Virus record (IMG/VR): IMGVR_UViG_3300017917_001342
Span: 373,669 to 437,668 of that record
Direction: 5' to 3' (one strand)
Length of the DNA: 64,000 nucleotides
Origin: a virus
This document shows, one piece after another, positions 34,541-42,718 of this stretch. The first letter of the stretch is position 1, and the number at the start of each line of letters is the position of its first letter. The notes below the pieces were generated by a model, which was not told the origin of the DNA, made no database searches, and saw only the letters and a list, made by a program, of their open reading frames with translations. Position numbers and translations under genes: made by a program.

Positions 34541-34572
34541 ATACCGCAGACCTTAATCTGCGGTATTTTTTA
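34541..34572. terminator. Bidirectional terminator after the acidic core gene
   Basis: ATACCGCAGA (34541-34550), loop CCTTAA, TCTGCGGTAT (34557-34566), with A tract before and T tract after. Separates the acidic protein from the gp21 promoter. Confidence 0.9.
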
Positions 34573-34592
34573 TTCTATATAAACTAGTTCAA

Positions 34593-35630
34593 TTACTTGC
34601 GCGGTGCACGAGTTAATGGGCTAGTTTGGTTTCCTTTTCCGAATGTGCGTTCAGTTGAATCCAATGCACTTCTTGAATCTTCCTTGGCACCATAGCTGCC
34701 GGACTGTTCATTTTCCATGTCTTGGGTATCAGTCTTACGACGGTTGTCCTTTGGAAGGATTTTTGTCTTTTGACTTGCCGGTGGTGTTTCGCGGTTGTAG
34801 CCACTTGCTGTTGGACCTTTGCCAGTCTTAATTGGCTCGGCACCAAAACGCTGTGTTTGACTTGGTGGTAGTGGACTACGGCTACGTTCGTTAGCATCAC
34901 GTGGTGAGTACTTACCAACGCCTACTTCGCCACTAGTTGGAATTGATACTTTTTCAAGTTCAATTGCTTCTGCGAGATCGTCGAAGTCTTCTTCAGTGAA
35001 CATTTCGTCCATTTCTTCTTCGCCTTCGTCGCCTTCTTCGCCTTGCTCGAAGTCCATTTCTTCTTCGCCGCCTTGGCCAAAGTTTTCGTCGCCGCTCATG
35101 TCATCTTCTGATCCAAGATCTTCGTCACTGAACTCGTCGCCACCTTCTAGCTTTTCAAATTCTGCTTTGAGTTGTTCAAGTGCAGATTCCAAATCGCCCA
35201 TTGTGTCATCAATGTTGCCAAGAATGTCACTGTCGTCGCCCATGTCCATGTCAGCATTGTCCATGTCCATGTCAGCATCGTCGAGATCCATATCGGCATC
35301 ATCCATGTCCATTTCAGCGTCATCCATGTCCATTTCAGCATCGCCAAGATCATCCATTTCATCATCTTCAGCTTCGCCCATGATTTCTTCAGCGTCAATT
35401 TCGTCGCTAAGGTCATCAATATGATCATCGTGGCGCATTAGTTCATGACGTAGCTGTTCGCCTTCGTCACCACCAAGAACATCTTCGTCGAATTCTTCGT
35501 CGTCACTGATCAGTTCTTCGTGAATTGCACGAGCCTTTTCAATGAATACTTGGTGTAGTAATTCTTTAGCGCGGTCTTCGTTACCATTGACAAGGTACTC
35601 GAGGACTTGCTCAAGTTTATTTTTAGACAT
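34593..35630 (-). CDS. Very acidic prohead-core-like protein (gp67 position)
   Basis: 345 residues. N-terminal 45 residues (NGNEDRAKELLHQVF, EKARAIHEELI) resemble the start of T4 gp67, a small acidic core protein; then a run of heptads of the type MDMDDAD (about residues 95-135), more Glu/Asp-rich sequence to 230, and a basic, Ser/Thr-rich tail. It sits between the portal block and gp21, where T4 has genes 67 and 68. I infer an enlarged scaffold-core or internal protein. SD AAGGAG precedes ATG 35630. Confidence 0.7.
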   Translation of the reverse strand: MSKNKLEQVLEYLVNGNEDRAKELLHQVFIEKARAIHEELISDDEEFDEDVLGGDEGEQLRHELMRHDDHIDDLSDEIDAEEIMGEAEDDEMDDLGDAEMDMDDAEMDMDDADMDLDDADMDMDNADMDMGDDSDILGNIDDTMGDLESALEQLKAEFEKLEGGDEFSDEDLGSEDDMSGDENFGQGGEEEMDFEQGEEGDEGEEEMDEMFTEEDFDDLAEAIELEKVSIPTSGEVGVGKYSPRDANERSRSPLPPSQTQRFGAEPIKTGKGPTASGYNRETPPASQKTKILPKDNRRKTDTQDMENEQSGSYGAKEDSRSALDSTERTFGKGNQTSPLTRAPRK

Positions 35631-35672
35631 TTTGTAGTTCTCCTTAGGTAAAAGTTGTAGCAGACTCTGGGT

Positions 35673-35680
35673 TATTTAAC
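35673..35680 (-). promoter_or_regulatory. Possible late promoter for the acidic core gene
   Basis: Minus-strand GTTAAATA, 43 bases before ATG 35630; first position of the octamer differs from the commoner forms. Confidence 0.4.
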
Positions 35681-35693
35681 AGCAAATATCAGA

Positions 35694-35738
35694 ATGCGTG
35701 AAATATGGCATAAAAAACGGCATATTTCACGCATTTTT
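35694..35738. terminator. Long perfect hairpin, probable terminator
   Basis: A 14-base-pair stem (35694-35707 with 35721-35734, core ATGCGTGAAATATG) with a 13-base A-rich loop. It lies just after the stop of the 346-residue gene. The T tract is on the plus strand (35734-35738), so minus-strand termination would be weaker; processing or mRNA protection is possible. Confidence 0.55.
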
Positions 35739-35741
35739 CTA

Positions 35742-36782
35742 TTAATAGACTTTTTGTATCCAATAACAGCCTGGTAAATTATTAGCTGTTAAATCTAATG
35801 TTACTACAGTACCACCGCCATTTGGTAATGTAACGCTTTGTCCATTTGCTACATACCATCCAGTTGGAATTACTGACGATGTTGGCAATGCAATTATGCC
35901 GTTTGTAGGCATAGGATTATCTAAGAACGTTGTTGTAATAACAATGTTAGCATTACCGTAGAAAATATTACTACCGCCAACAACACCGTCTAAGATAATA
36001 TTAGAACCAAATATTAATGAATTTGCTGCACCATTGTATATAGCGGGTGTATAACCCAATGCATTAACAACGTCTGTGCTGTTAATTACGTTACCAGAAG
36101 TAACAATACCGTTGCTTCCAACTGTTACCTTTGAATAGGTACCAGATGCAACAATAGGTGTTAGACTTAGATTCAATGTAACGTCGCTACTACCATCAAA
36201 ACTAACTGTACCCGTTGCACTGTTGCTAACACTCAACGTCATATTGCTTGCAAATGCATTTGCAGTTGTAGCAGTACCGACAAACTGTAAGCCTGTAGTG
36301 CTGGTTGCCATTGTTACACCAGCAGATATACCCTGTGGGAATCTAGACGCTAATGCATAGTCTGTGTCATTTATAGAAACACTCGAAGGAAGATTAGCTG
36401 CCGGTATGTAGACTTCGCTAGTAGCAAACACAATCTGGTTACCAGCAAGAGTTAATGCAACTGCTAAACCAGGCGGAATGCTTATAGTTGCAGTACCAGC
36501 CATTCCAGTGAAAGGCGGAGTCAGTACTTTCCATACTGTACCGTTGAAATACTTTAATGTAGCATTAACAGTATCATACCATAGCTGACCAATTAACGGA
36601 TTAGTAGGTGCAGAATTGTTAGCAAAATTCTGCATTAGGTATATGAAATTTTCATTAACAAAATAACCAAAGTTAACAGCATTTTGCCCAATAAGAGCAA
36701 GGCTAGTAGCAGTAGTGTTAATGGTGCTAGTTGGTAGTATTATAAGATTACTACCGTCTGCCTTAGTAAGGTTATAACTCAT
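35742..36782 (-). CDS. Tail fibre-like virion protein
   Basis: 346 residues, rich in Thr, Asn, Ser and Gly. The opening NLTKADGSNLIILP...INTTATSLALIGQNAVNFG...ENF pattern and PLIGQLWYDT...LKYFNG..W module occur in fibre-type proteins of marine T4-like phages. VVNALGYTPAIYNG is a common fibre motif. The C-terminus GCYWIQKVY ends in a beta strand. Located in the head block but probably a fibre or adhesin. Four-base overlap with the preceding small gene. Confidence 0.72.
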   Translation of the reverse strand: MSYNLTKADGSNLIILPTSTINTTATSLALIGQNAVNFGYFVNENFIYLMQNFANNSAPTNPLIGQLWYDTVNATLKYFNGTVWKVLTPPFTGMAGTATISIPPGLAVALTLAGNQIVFATSEVYIPAANLPSSVSINDTDYALASRFPQGISAGVTMATSTTGLQFVGTATTANAFASNMTLSVSNSATGTVSFDGSSDVTLNLSLTPIVASGTYSKVTVGSNGIVTSGNVINSTDVVNALGYTPAIYNGAANSLIFGSNIILDGVVGGSNIFYGNANIVITTTFLDNPMPTNGIIALPTSSVIPTGWYVANGQSVTLPNGGGTVVTLDLTANNLPGCYWIQKVY

Positions 36783-36994
36783 ATAGTAGGTGCTCCTTCT
36801 GCAGGAGGTGCATATTGTATTTCTAAATGGTCAGCATGCACAAGATCTTCTAAATCCTTTGCTGCTCTCATTTTTTTAAGTTTGTTAAGCTGAATCAATG
36901 TAAGCCGTGTTCTACGAGTATCATGCAGATTTGCCTGATTAAACTTATCATCTTCAGGTGTATAGTAAGCGCCTTCGAATTCTTCTGCTCGCAT
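36779..36994 (-). CDS. Small charged protein after the portal gene
   Basis: 71 residues from ATG 36994, which has GGAG eight bases upstream; a longer frame to 37006 is less likely. Sequence is helical and basic in the middle (LIQLNKLKKMRAAKDLEDL) with a Pro-rich end. In T4 the small core genes 67 and 68 follow gene 20; this may be such a gene, but no clear similarity is visible. Coupled to the fibre-like gene by ATGA. Confidence 0.65.
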   Translation of the reverse strand: MRAEEFEGAYYTPEDDKFNQANLHDTRRTRLTLIQLNKLKKMRAAKDLEDLVHADHLEIQYAPPAEGAPTI

Positions 36995-37012
36995 GATTAA
37001 CTCCAACTGAGA

Positions 37013-37020
37013 TATTTATG
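37013..37020 (-). promoter_or_regulatory. Late promoter after the portal gene
   Basis: Minus-strand CATAAATA, 19 bases before ATG 36994 and just past the gp20 stop codon. Confidence 0.6.
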
Positions 37021-37024
37021 AGTA

Positions 37025-38818
37025 TTACCCACCAACTGTAGGTCCTCCTGCTGCCGGTGTACCGGGTGCAGCAAATCCAGCACCCGTGCCTGCTGCTGGC
37101 GGTAATTCGCCAGCACCTGGTGGCAATTCACCTTCTGGCGGTACTTCTTCTTCTGGGCCGCCTTCCAATCCTGGCATAGATGCATCTGGACGTATACCAA
37201 TAGATGATATACCTGGCGGTTCTGCAACAGATTTTGATCCAGTCTTACTACGAACTTTTTCTGCGTTTTCTTCTCGCCACATACGTTCGTTATCTGCAAT
37301 TTCTTCTTGTGACCAACCAAGATAACGTTCAAGTGCAAAACGTTTACTAATATAACGATTTGCTTCAGTTGACATAAGTCCACTAAACAACTGTATCTGT
37401 TCAGCATCCATTTTCATTTGACGATATTGGCTAAAGCTCTGTGGCGGACAGAATTGCAATTCAAACAGATTACTTTGTATTTCTATACCGCGATACTTAA
37501 GGAACATTTTAAATTCCTTATCAAGTACCGGAGCCATTAGATTTTGTAAACGTTGGCAATATTTGCTAAAACGATATTCTTGTACAAACGCAATACCAAC
37601 TTGACCATCATTATAAACAGCAGTACCATCTTCTGGACCAGTTGGCAAATAGCTACTTGGAATACCTAAACCTCTGATCATTTTGTTGTTGAAGTATTTC
37701 AAGTCGTCAATTTGACCTAGATTTTCGCCGCCACCTAGCTGTTCAACTTTAGAACCTTTGCCTTCTGCGTTAGTTGCAAGGAAAAAGTCTTCGTTAATGC
37801 TAATAGGATTGTAACTAGCATCAATTACGTTTGCACCACCGCCAGTACGGTTAGGAATACGTCGTTGATAGATTTCGTTTTTAATACGTTCAACATATTG
37901 CATAGCACGAGGGCCGCTTAATGAACCAACGTCAATATAAAACACACGACGATCTGGCGCTCTAACAATGCGGTAAATCAGTATACAATCTTCTAACAGG
38001 TCTTTTTGCTTGTAAACCTTGTAGATGCTTTCAAGAATACTAGTACCAAATGGCCATTGGTTATCCATACCTTCACTAAGGCTAAGATGAACAACGTGAG
38101 TTGCATCAACTGCTGTGTCCTGTGGCAAGTTATCAAAACGACTTTGTCTAGAACCCGGACTATTGCTAAGACCGTAGTTGATAGTGCCTGCACCTGCTGC
38201 GGGGTTCCCACTGCGAGGATAGCCTCCCGGGAAACTATACTGGTCATGTACCAGCATGTTAGAACCAACCAGACTATTCAAATTGAAATCCATGTCACGG
38301 ATTACGTATTGTTCGATGCTTTTACCTTTGTCTTCGTTGACAATGATTTTTTCAACTTTGGTCGGATCTATCCAAATCAATCTAAATGTTTCGGGATCTC
38401 TAACGTAGATCTGATCACCGTACTTGATCACATTTCGGAACATACGCCATATGCGCTGTTGCCATTTATTAAGGCTACACCACTGGCTTAGTGTGTCAGT
38501 TAACAGTTTTATTTCTGTTTCAGTTAGCTTGCCTTTATAGGAAATTTTAAATGGCTCTTCGTCTGATTCAAAACTCTGAGTGCTAAAATCACTGATAGTG
38601 TCTAGTGCGCGACTTATTTCACTATCAAGATCCATTTGTTCGTATTGTACATAGCGTTCAATACGGTTTGGTGCACCACTGTAAACTTCTGGTAAGTAAC
38701 TGGCATATTTGCTAGTACTACTAGGCTTGCCGTCATCGCCACTGTTCCACTGATCAAGTTTGGCTTGTAACCTTGCTTGAGTAGGAACTGCTGAGAAATA
38801 TTTCTTCCAGGATGCCAT
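37025..38818 (-). CDS. 20: Portal vertex protein gp20
   Basis: 597 residues, close to T4 (524) with a longer tail. YLPEVYSGAPNRIERYVQYEQMD at the N-terminus, KYGDQIYVRDPETFRLIWID, RAPDRRVFYIDVG and KYFNNKMIRGLGIPSSYL are hallmark portal segments. Forms the dodecameric DNA-entry ring. The last 70 residues are Pro/Gly/Glu-rich and probably disordered. A late promoter lies at 38842. Confidence 0.94.
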   Translation of the reverse strand: MASWKKYFSAVPTQARLQAKLDQWNSGDDGKPSSTSKYASYLPEVYSGAPNRIERYVQYEQMDLDSEISRALDTISDFSTQSFESDEEPFKISYKGKLTETEIKLLTDTLSQWCSLNKWQQRIWRMFRNVIKYGDQIYVRDPETFRLIWIDPTKVEKIIVNEDKGKSIEQYVIRDMDFNLNSLVGSNMLVHDQYSFPGGYPRSGNPAAGAGTINYGLSNSPGSRQSRFDNLPQDTAVDATHVVHLSLSEGMDNQWPFGTSILESIYKVYKQKDLLEDCILIYRIVRAPDRRVFYIDVGSLSGPRAMQYVERIKNEIYQRRIPNRTGGGANVIDASYNPISINEDFFLATNAEGKGSKVEQLGGGENLGQIDDLKYFNNKMIRGLGIPSSYLPTGPEDGTAVYNDGQVGIAFVQEYRFSKYCQRLQNLMAPVLDKEFKMFLKYRGIEIQSNLFELQFCPPQSFSQYRQMKMDAEQIQLFSGLMSTEANRYISKRFALERYLGWSQEEIADNERMWREENAEKVRSKTGSKSVAEPPGISSIGIRPDASMPGLEGGPEEEVPPEGELPPGAGELPPAAGTGAGFAAPGTPAAGGPTVGG

Positions 38819-38841
38819 ATTATTGCCTTGTGTTAGTAGGA

Positions 38842-38849
38842 TATTTATT
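38842..38849 (-). promoter_or_regulatory. Late promoter upstream of gp20
   Basis: Minus-strand AATAAATA, 24 bases before ATG 38818. Confidence 0.6.
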
Positions 38850-38880
38850 GTATGCTTAAATTATCTAACAAATCAAATTA

Positions 38881-40716
38881 TTATATAAGAACACCGCTAT
38901 TATCATTGATAGCGTGTTTTAATGTTGAAGTTTGATTATCGATATTGGTATTGAGATTTTTTAATTCTGCAATCATTTTGCCTATATTAAGCAACATTTC
39001 TGACATTTGCTGATACGACATATCATGTGTATCTCTAAGTGTTGCTACTAATGTTTCTGTATTATCAGTCTGTGTTTTATTAATGTCTCCTGCGGGCGGT
39101 ATAGTTACTATAGATGATTCTATTGTAGGTGCAGCAGGTGCAACTGTTCTTGGTAATTCATAATTGATAGGCAAAATATAATCATTGAGATTAATAGGCA
39201 CTGGTTCAACGGCAGGTATGATGTAATCTCTTAGATCTATTTCTACTGGTACAACTGTTGGTATTACTTCAAATCCTTGATTAGTTGGAACAGCAGGTTC
39301 GTATTCAATTGGCTGTGGAGTAGTTTCAACTGGTGCAGGAGGTGCTGTTGTAGGTGTTACATCTTGTCTATCACGTGATGTAGCAGGCGGAGTTGGTGTT
39401 AAATTTGGCAATACATCAGTACCAAATGTGTCTTGTAATGATTTGTAAGCAGTGTTAAAGGCCGTGGTCAATATACCAGCCGAATTAGACATTTCTAATA
39501 GACCATTACTCAGTGGTATGAGTACATTGGTTTTTATTTCAGCCGCACCATCAGCTATTATTGCGATGTTGTCTTTGAAATTGTTAAATGCAGCAAGTGC
39601 ACCAATATCAATACTATTAGTAAGAGTATTAACACTGTTGTCAATTTTATTCATATTTTCGATAAAGTCTTTGGTTGCTTGATCGATTGGTGCCAATGGT
39701 TTGGTTATATCATCGGCCATCTGATTAGTAGCCTGAGTGATTGTACCTGCCATTTTTGCCCATGTTTCGTCCTGATATATTTGTAGTTCAGGACTAGCTG
39801 ATAATGTATCAGCAAGGGTTGTACTAAATTCGTCAAATTTTCTTACTTTTTCAGCAGGGTCAGTTTCAGATACAGCCGCTGCAAATTCGTCAAGTGTACC
39901 CGTGAGTGTTAACATTGTAGAAAAATCGTCACTTAGACCAGATATACCTAACGCAGCAAAACCTCTGGCTTCGTTAGTTAACAAATTAAATGCTTCACCT
40001 GTTCCGACATTAAATCTAGACAGTGCTCTAAAGGTTTCATTTAGATTTTCCTGTTGCGCTCTGCTCATTGTGGCATATAAAAATGCACTCTGTGCTTCTT
40101 CAGTTTTTGCTTTAATGCTAGCTGCTATTTGTTCAGTGCTTTTACCTGTTACTTGTGCTGCTTCATTGAGAGATTTTGTAAAACGTACAGAACTGTCGGC
40201 TAGCTCTTGTGTAGTGTAACGTTGTGTTGCACCTGTTAATGTTAAAATATCTAAATATTGCAGACCGCCATCTTGTAACTCTTCAAGGGTCAGACCAAAT
40301 GTAGCACCCTGTGAAGATAAGCGTTTAAGGCTCGCTGCAAATTCGGTTACTGTTGGTATTCCAAGTTTTGCAACAGTTGTCGAATGTTTAGTTAAAAGTT
40401 CTGTTAACTTTGGAAATGTAACACCAAATTCATCAGCAGTTTGTAGAATTTGATTAGAACTAATAACAATACCAGTTTTGTATAAGTCAGCTATGCTGTC
40501 AGTTGCTTGCTGAGCTCTATCACGAGCTTTTACAATTAAATCAACTGTAGCAGTCATTGCTATACCAAGGTTTTTAAAGCCAGAATCAAGACCCGAGAAA
40601 GTTGACAACATCGATGACGTAGTAGCACTGCCAACTTTACTTTCTGCTTTAAGACGCTTTGCGACTTCATCCTCGATAAATTTTTTCATCTCGGGGGTCA
40701 TGATAGGATCTGCCAT
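38881..40716 (-). CDS. Probable tail tape measure / baseplate hub protein (gp29 position)
   Basis: 611 residues, close to T4 gp29 (590). Largely helical with Ala/Thr/Leu-rich stretches (FEAAKD-like, LTKHSTTVAKLG, FAASLKRLSSQGATFG, RALSRFNVGTGEAF) like a tape measure; a Pro-rich linker at about 440-540 contains the peptide TSRDRQD (near 450) and two IxLxDYIxP repeats; the C-terminus is helical. It is divergent from the chaperone-like frameshift pair at 40777-41849, the usual neighbours of tape measure genes. The identification rests on length, composition and neighbourhood. Confidence 0.55.
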   Translation of the reverse strand: MADPIMTPEMKKFIEDEVAKRLKAESKVGSATTSSMLSTFSGLDSGFKNLGIAMTATVDLIVKARDRAQQATDSIADLYKTGIVISSNQILQTADEFGVTFPKLTELLTKHSTTVAKLGIPTVTEFAASLKRLSSQGATFGLTLEELQDGGLQYLDILTLTGATQRYTTQELADSSVRFTKSLNEAAQVTGKSTEQIAASIKAKTEEAQSAFLYATMSRAQQENLNETFRALSRFNVGTGEAFNLLTNEARGFAALGISGLSDDFSTMLTLTGTLDEFAAAVSETDPAEKVRKFDEFSTTLADTLSASPELQIYQDETWAKMAGTITQATNQMADDITKPLAPIDQATKDFIENMNKIDNSVNTLTNSIDIGALAAFNNFKDNIAIIADGAAEIKTNVLIPLSNGLLEMSNSAGILTTAFNTAYKSLQDTFGTDVLPNLTPTPPATSRDRQDVTPTTAPPAPVETTPQPIEYEPAVPTNQGFEVIPTVVPVEIDLRDYIIPAVEPVPINLNDYILPINYELPRTVAPAAPTIESSIVTIPPAGDINKTQTDNTETLVATLRDTHDMSYQQMSEMLLNIGKMIAELKNLNTNIDNQTSTLKHAINDNSGVLI

Positions 40717-40743
40717 AATTTCTTTAAACCCAATTAAAACTGC

Positions 40744-40751
40744 ATTAAATA
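40744..40751 (+). promoter_or_regulatory. Possible late promoter, plus strand
   Basis: ATTAAATA, 26 bases before ATG 40777; GGAG lies between. Weaker match than the minus-strand octamer beside it. Confidence 0.4.
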
Positions 40752-40756
40752 CTAGA

Positions 40757-40764
40757 TATTTATT
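40757..40764 (-). promoter_or_regulatory. Late promoter upstream of the tape measure-like gene
   Basis: Minus-strand AATAAATA, 41 bases before ATG 40716, back to back with the plus-strand octamer. Confidence 0.55.
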
Positions 40765-40776
40765 GGAGATTAAATC

Positions 40777-41631
40777 ATGTCAGCTAATCCACTTCAACGG
40801 TATTTTCGCAGACCTGCATTATGGGTAAAATTACCAACACTAGGCAAATGGTACCAAAACAATGAAGTGCGTTACAATGAAAATTTCGAAGTACAGGTCT
40901 ATGGCATAACTGCAATAGACGAAATCTTAATCAATACACCCGACGCACTGTTTAATGGGCATGCATTAGAAAGCGTTATTAGAAGTTGTATACCAGAAGT
41001 ATATGACATTAAGAGTCTATTACAGCCAGACTTAGAAGCACTGTTTTTAGGAATCAAATCTGCATCAAGTAACGGAAAATATGAAATCACTAGGACTTGC
41101 AAAAAATGTACACATGAAAATACATTTGATTTAAATTGCAATCATCTTTTAGATAGCATGAGATATCTAGAAGATTCAGATGCTGTAGTCAATGTAGGTA
41201 ATGATATTAAGGTGCATGTAAAACCTTACGATTTCGACATGCGCAGTTTATTCATTAAACGACAACTAGAAGAAAGAAAAACTCTTTCATTAATAGAAAA
41301 TGACACAGAGATAGACGATAATTTATTGAAAGCTAGCAAATATGCAAAAAGCTTAGAAGAAATGACTAAATTGACATTTAGGTTGATGTCCGAGTCTATT
41401 GTTGCAGTAGAAATTCTAGGCAGAGATGCACAATACGTCACTGACAAAGACCATATATCAGAATGGATGTTAAATGTTAATAAGCAAACTGCTAGTTCAA
41501 TCATAGAGGCAGTTAATGCATTGAACGCATTAGGTCCCCAAAGGTCCACTACTGCTGTGTGTCAAAATTGCAGTCACACCTGGGAAGAAAGCCTTAATTT
41601 TGATCCAACTGTTTTTTTTACGCAACGATAA
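40777..41631 (+). CDS. gp26-like baseplate hub/tail assembly protein with split zinc site
   Basis: 284 residues. Two CxxC pairs, Cys108/Cys111 (TCKKCTHE) and Cys262/Cys265 (VCQNCSHTW), about 150 residues apart, likely form one zinc site. WVKLPTLGKWYQ at 16-27 and SLLQPDLEALFLGIK resemble the gp26 family of T4-like phages. The stop codon lies 10 bases after a T8 run (41612-41619) that allows a -1 frameshift into the following frame, giving a predicted second product of about 357 residues. GGAG eight bases before ATG 40777. Confidence 0.6.
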   Translation: MSANPLQRYFRRPALWVKLPTLGKWYQNNEVRYNENFEVQVYGITAIDEILINTPDALFNGHALESVIRSCIPEVYDIKSLLQPDLEALFLGIKSASSNGKYEITRTCKKCTHENTFDLNCNHLLDSMRYLEDSDAVVNVGNDIKVHVKPYDFDMRSLFIKRQLEERKTLSLIENDTEIDDNLLKASKYAKSLEEMTKLTFRLMSESIVAVEILGRDAQYVTDKDHISEWMLNVNKQTASSIIEAVNALNALGPQRSTTAVCQNCSHTWEESLNFDPTVFFTQR

Positions 41632-41677
41632 CAGACTCTGATGTAGAAAAAATAGATAACATGTTAAGACTGTTATC
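41612..41677 (+). promoter_or_regulatory. Predicted -1 ribosomal frameshift signal
   Basis: Zero-frame codons GTT TTT TTT ACG contain the canonical slippery heptamer T TTT TTT. Seven bases after the T run starts an 8-base-pair stem, GATAACAG (41627-41634) with CTGTTATC (41670-41677). The zero frame ends at TAA 41629-41631; the -1 frame is open from 41619 to 41849. Confidence 0.65.
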
Positions 41678-41849
41678 TAGCAATAGAGATGTTATCGAAA
41701 ATGACATTAACACATTGGTTTATTACATGAATGGCGGATTGGATTATAATGATGCCTGGTTACTGACATCTGATCAACGCAAGAACATGTATAATGTCAT
41801 TCAGAAACACTTCAATGCGATTAATCCTAAAAACAAGTCTATGTTATAA
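41661..41849 (+). CDS. Downstream frame of the gp26-like gene, expressed mainly by -1 frameshift
   Basis: 62 residues if started at ATG 41661, but no SD precedes that ATG (GATGTAGAAAAAATAGATAAC). The same frame is open back to the T8 run, so it is better read as the C-terminal 76 residues of a frameshift fusion. The segment YYMNGGLDYNDAWLLTSDQRKNMYNVI is like the C-terminal part of tail assembly chaperones (aromatic, W...LT...R..M). Ends just before a double terminator. Confidence 0.65.
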   Translation: MLRLLSSNRDVIENDINTLVYYMNGGLDYNDAWLLTSDQRKNMYNVIQKHFNAINPKNKSML

Positions 41850-41862
41850 TTCTATGTTTTGT

Positions 41863-41913
41863 GATGAGCTAAAGCTCATCAGTTATTTGATCTAAAGATC
41901 AAATAACATTTTT
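41863..41913 (+). terminator. Tandem hairpins, second one an intrinsic terminator
   Basis: First hairpin GATGAGC/TAAA/GCTCATC (41863-41880), second GTTATTTGATC/TAAA/GATCAAATAAC (41882-41907) followed by ATTTTT. Both have a TAAA loop. They end the gp26-like transcript. Confidence 0.88.
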
Positions 41914-41940
41914 AATAATTAAAAACTATCAATTTATTAA

Positions 41941-42310
41941 GTATTTCTGGTCGAGTTTGGGATCATATCACTCCCTTACCCAGGGAGTAATAAGATTGTC
42001 TTTCTGGTTCGAATGACGACCTGCCCTTTCATCCTTGTTCTGCGTGAACAGCTGGCGGAGTACCTAATTCCAGCTTACAGATGTGATCCTCTGAGGAGTC
42101 TATACCTCAATACTCGGTTATGGGAGTTTACCCAAGCTACAGTAAGGTCAAACGGCCAGACCATTACTGCACTACAGAAAGCCAGTCAGACGGCTACTGT
42201 AGTCCTTTTTCTGATTTACTTGGCCAGGGCTTTGCAGTAGAATCCCTGTCAGTGAGTGTGATAACCTTGCCGTTATCCTTTCACTGGATGGAAAACACCA
42301 TCATTATGAA
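41941..42310 (+). other. Hairpin-rich gene-free region, candidate structured RNA
   Basis: In the 520 bases between 41850 and 42370 I find no convincing gene; two short overlapping frames have no SD and no protein-like composition. The DNA is noticeably less AT-rich than its surroundings and can fold into many local helices: 41970-41975/41983-41988, 42050-42055/42070-42075, 42092-42096/42105-42109, 42171-42177/42197-42203 (plus an inner AGCC/GGCT), and a nested pair 42250-42255/42281-42286 enclosing 42260-42265/42272-42277, then 42287-42291/42298-42302. A T5 run follows the fourth hairpin at 42206. Strand plus is inferred from that and the preceding terminator. No known RNA class was recognised. 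Confidence 0.35.
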
Positions 42311-42370
42311 GCCAATATACGCGAAAGTTTTAGTTAATGGGAAATAAAGCAGTGAATACTAAGTGAGATA

Positions 42371-42718
42371 TTAAATTGAGCCTAGTGTTTTTTGAATCTC
42401 TTGATCTATAACTTCTGAGAGTTTTGTGCGTTCTAAAGTAATCATTGCTATGCCTACAACTGACCACAACGCTTGACGTTGTTCGTCAGTTAATTTCTTA
42501 TACTTATTATCGAGTATCTTATGAAATTCTTCTTTCATATTATAGCATGGCCCAGCTATAGTACCGTAGTTTACCATTACTGGTTTGCGTTGCCATGGAC
42601 TTTTTTTAGCTGCTGGTGCTGCTGCGGGTTTAGCATCAGCGGGGAACCAGTGTTTATCAGCTGATTCAGTAACTGCGTCTTTAGTTGCCTTTGTAGTCTT
42701 TTTAATTGCCATTCTCAT
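42371..42718 (-). CDS. Small basic protein of unknown function
   Basis: 115 residues (or 113 from ATG 42712). N-terminal third is Lys/Ala-rich and probably disordered (KKTTKATKDAV, PAAAPAAKKSPW); the rest is helical (NMKEEFHKILDNKYKKLTDEQRQ). It is the last gene of the gp55-gp47-gp46 operon, overlapping the nuclease gene by 17 bases, so a role in DNA metabolism is possible but not shown. Confidence 0.65.
   Translation of the reverse strand: MRMAIKKTTKATKDAVTESADKHWFPADAKPAAAPAAKKSPWQRKPVMVNYGTIAGPCYNMKEEFHKILDNKYKKLTDEQRQALWSVVGIAMITLERTKLSEVIDQEIQKTLGSI

Noticed and set aside
34996-35424. Long plus-strand frame of Ser/Met-rich sequence opposite the acidic protein.
   Set aside because: It is the mirror of Asp/Glu/Met repeats on the real gene; no SD or promoter.
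38881-40716. Lysis or membrane protein for the 611-residue minus-strand gene.
   Set aside because: No transmembrane segments; composition and neighbourhood fit a tape measure-like protein better.
41949-42021. tRNA-like element: 5-base acceptor match GGTCG/CGACC, a 5-6-base stem with a 7-base loop, and TTCGAAT resembling a T loop.
   Set aside because: The bases flanking TTCGAAT do not pair (TCTGG with GACGA), the D arm is not found, and spacing between arms is wrong. At most a decayed or unrelated RNA helix.
42013-42347. Two overlapping short plus-strand frames of about 75 codons in the hairpin-rich region.
   Set aside because: No ribosome-binding sites, unusual amino-acid composition, and they overlap in different frames across stem-loops.
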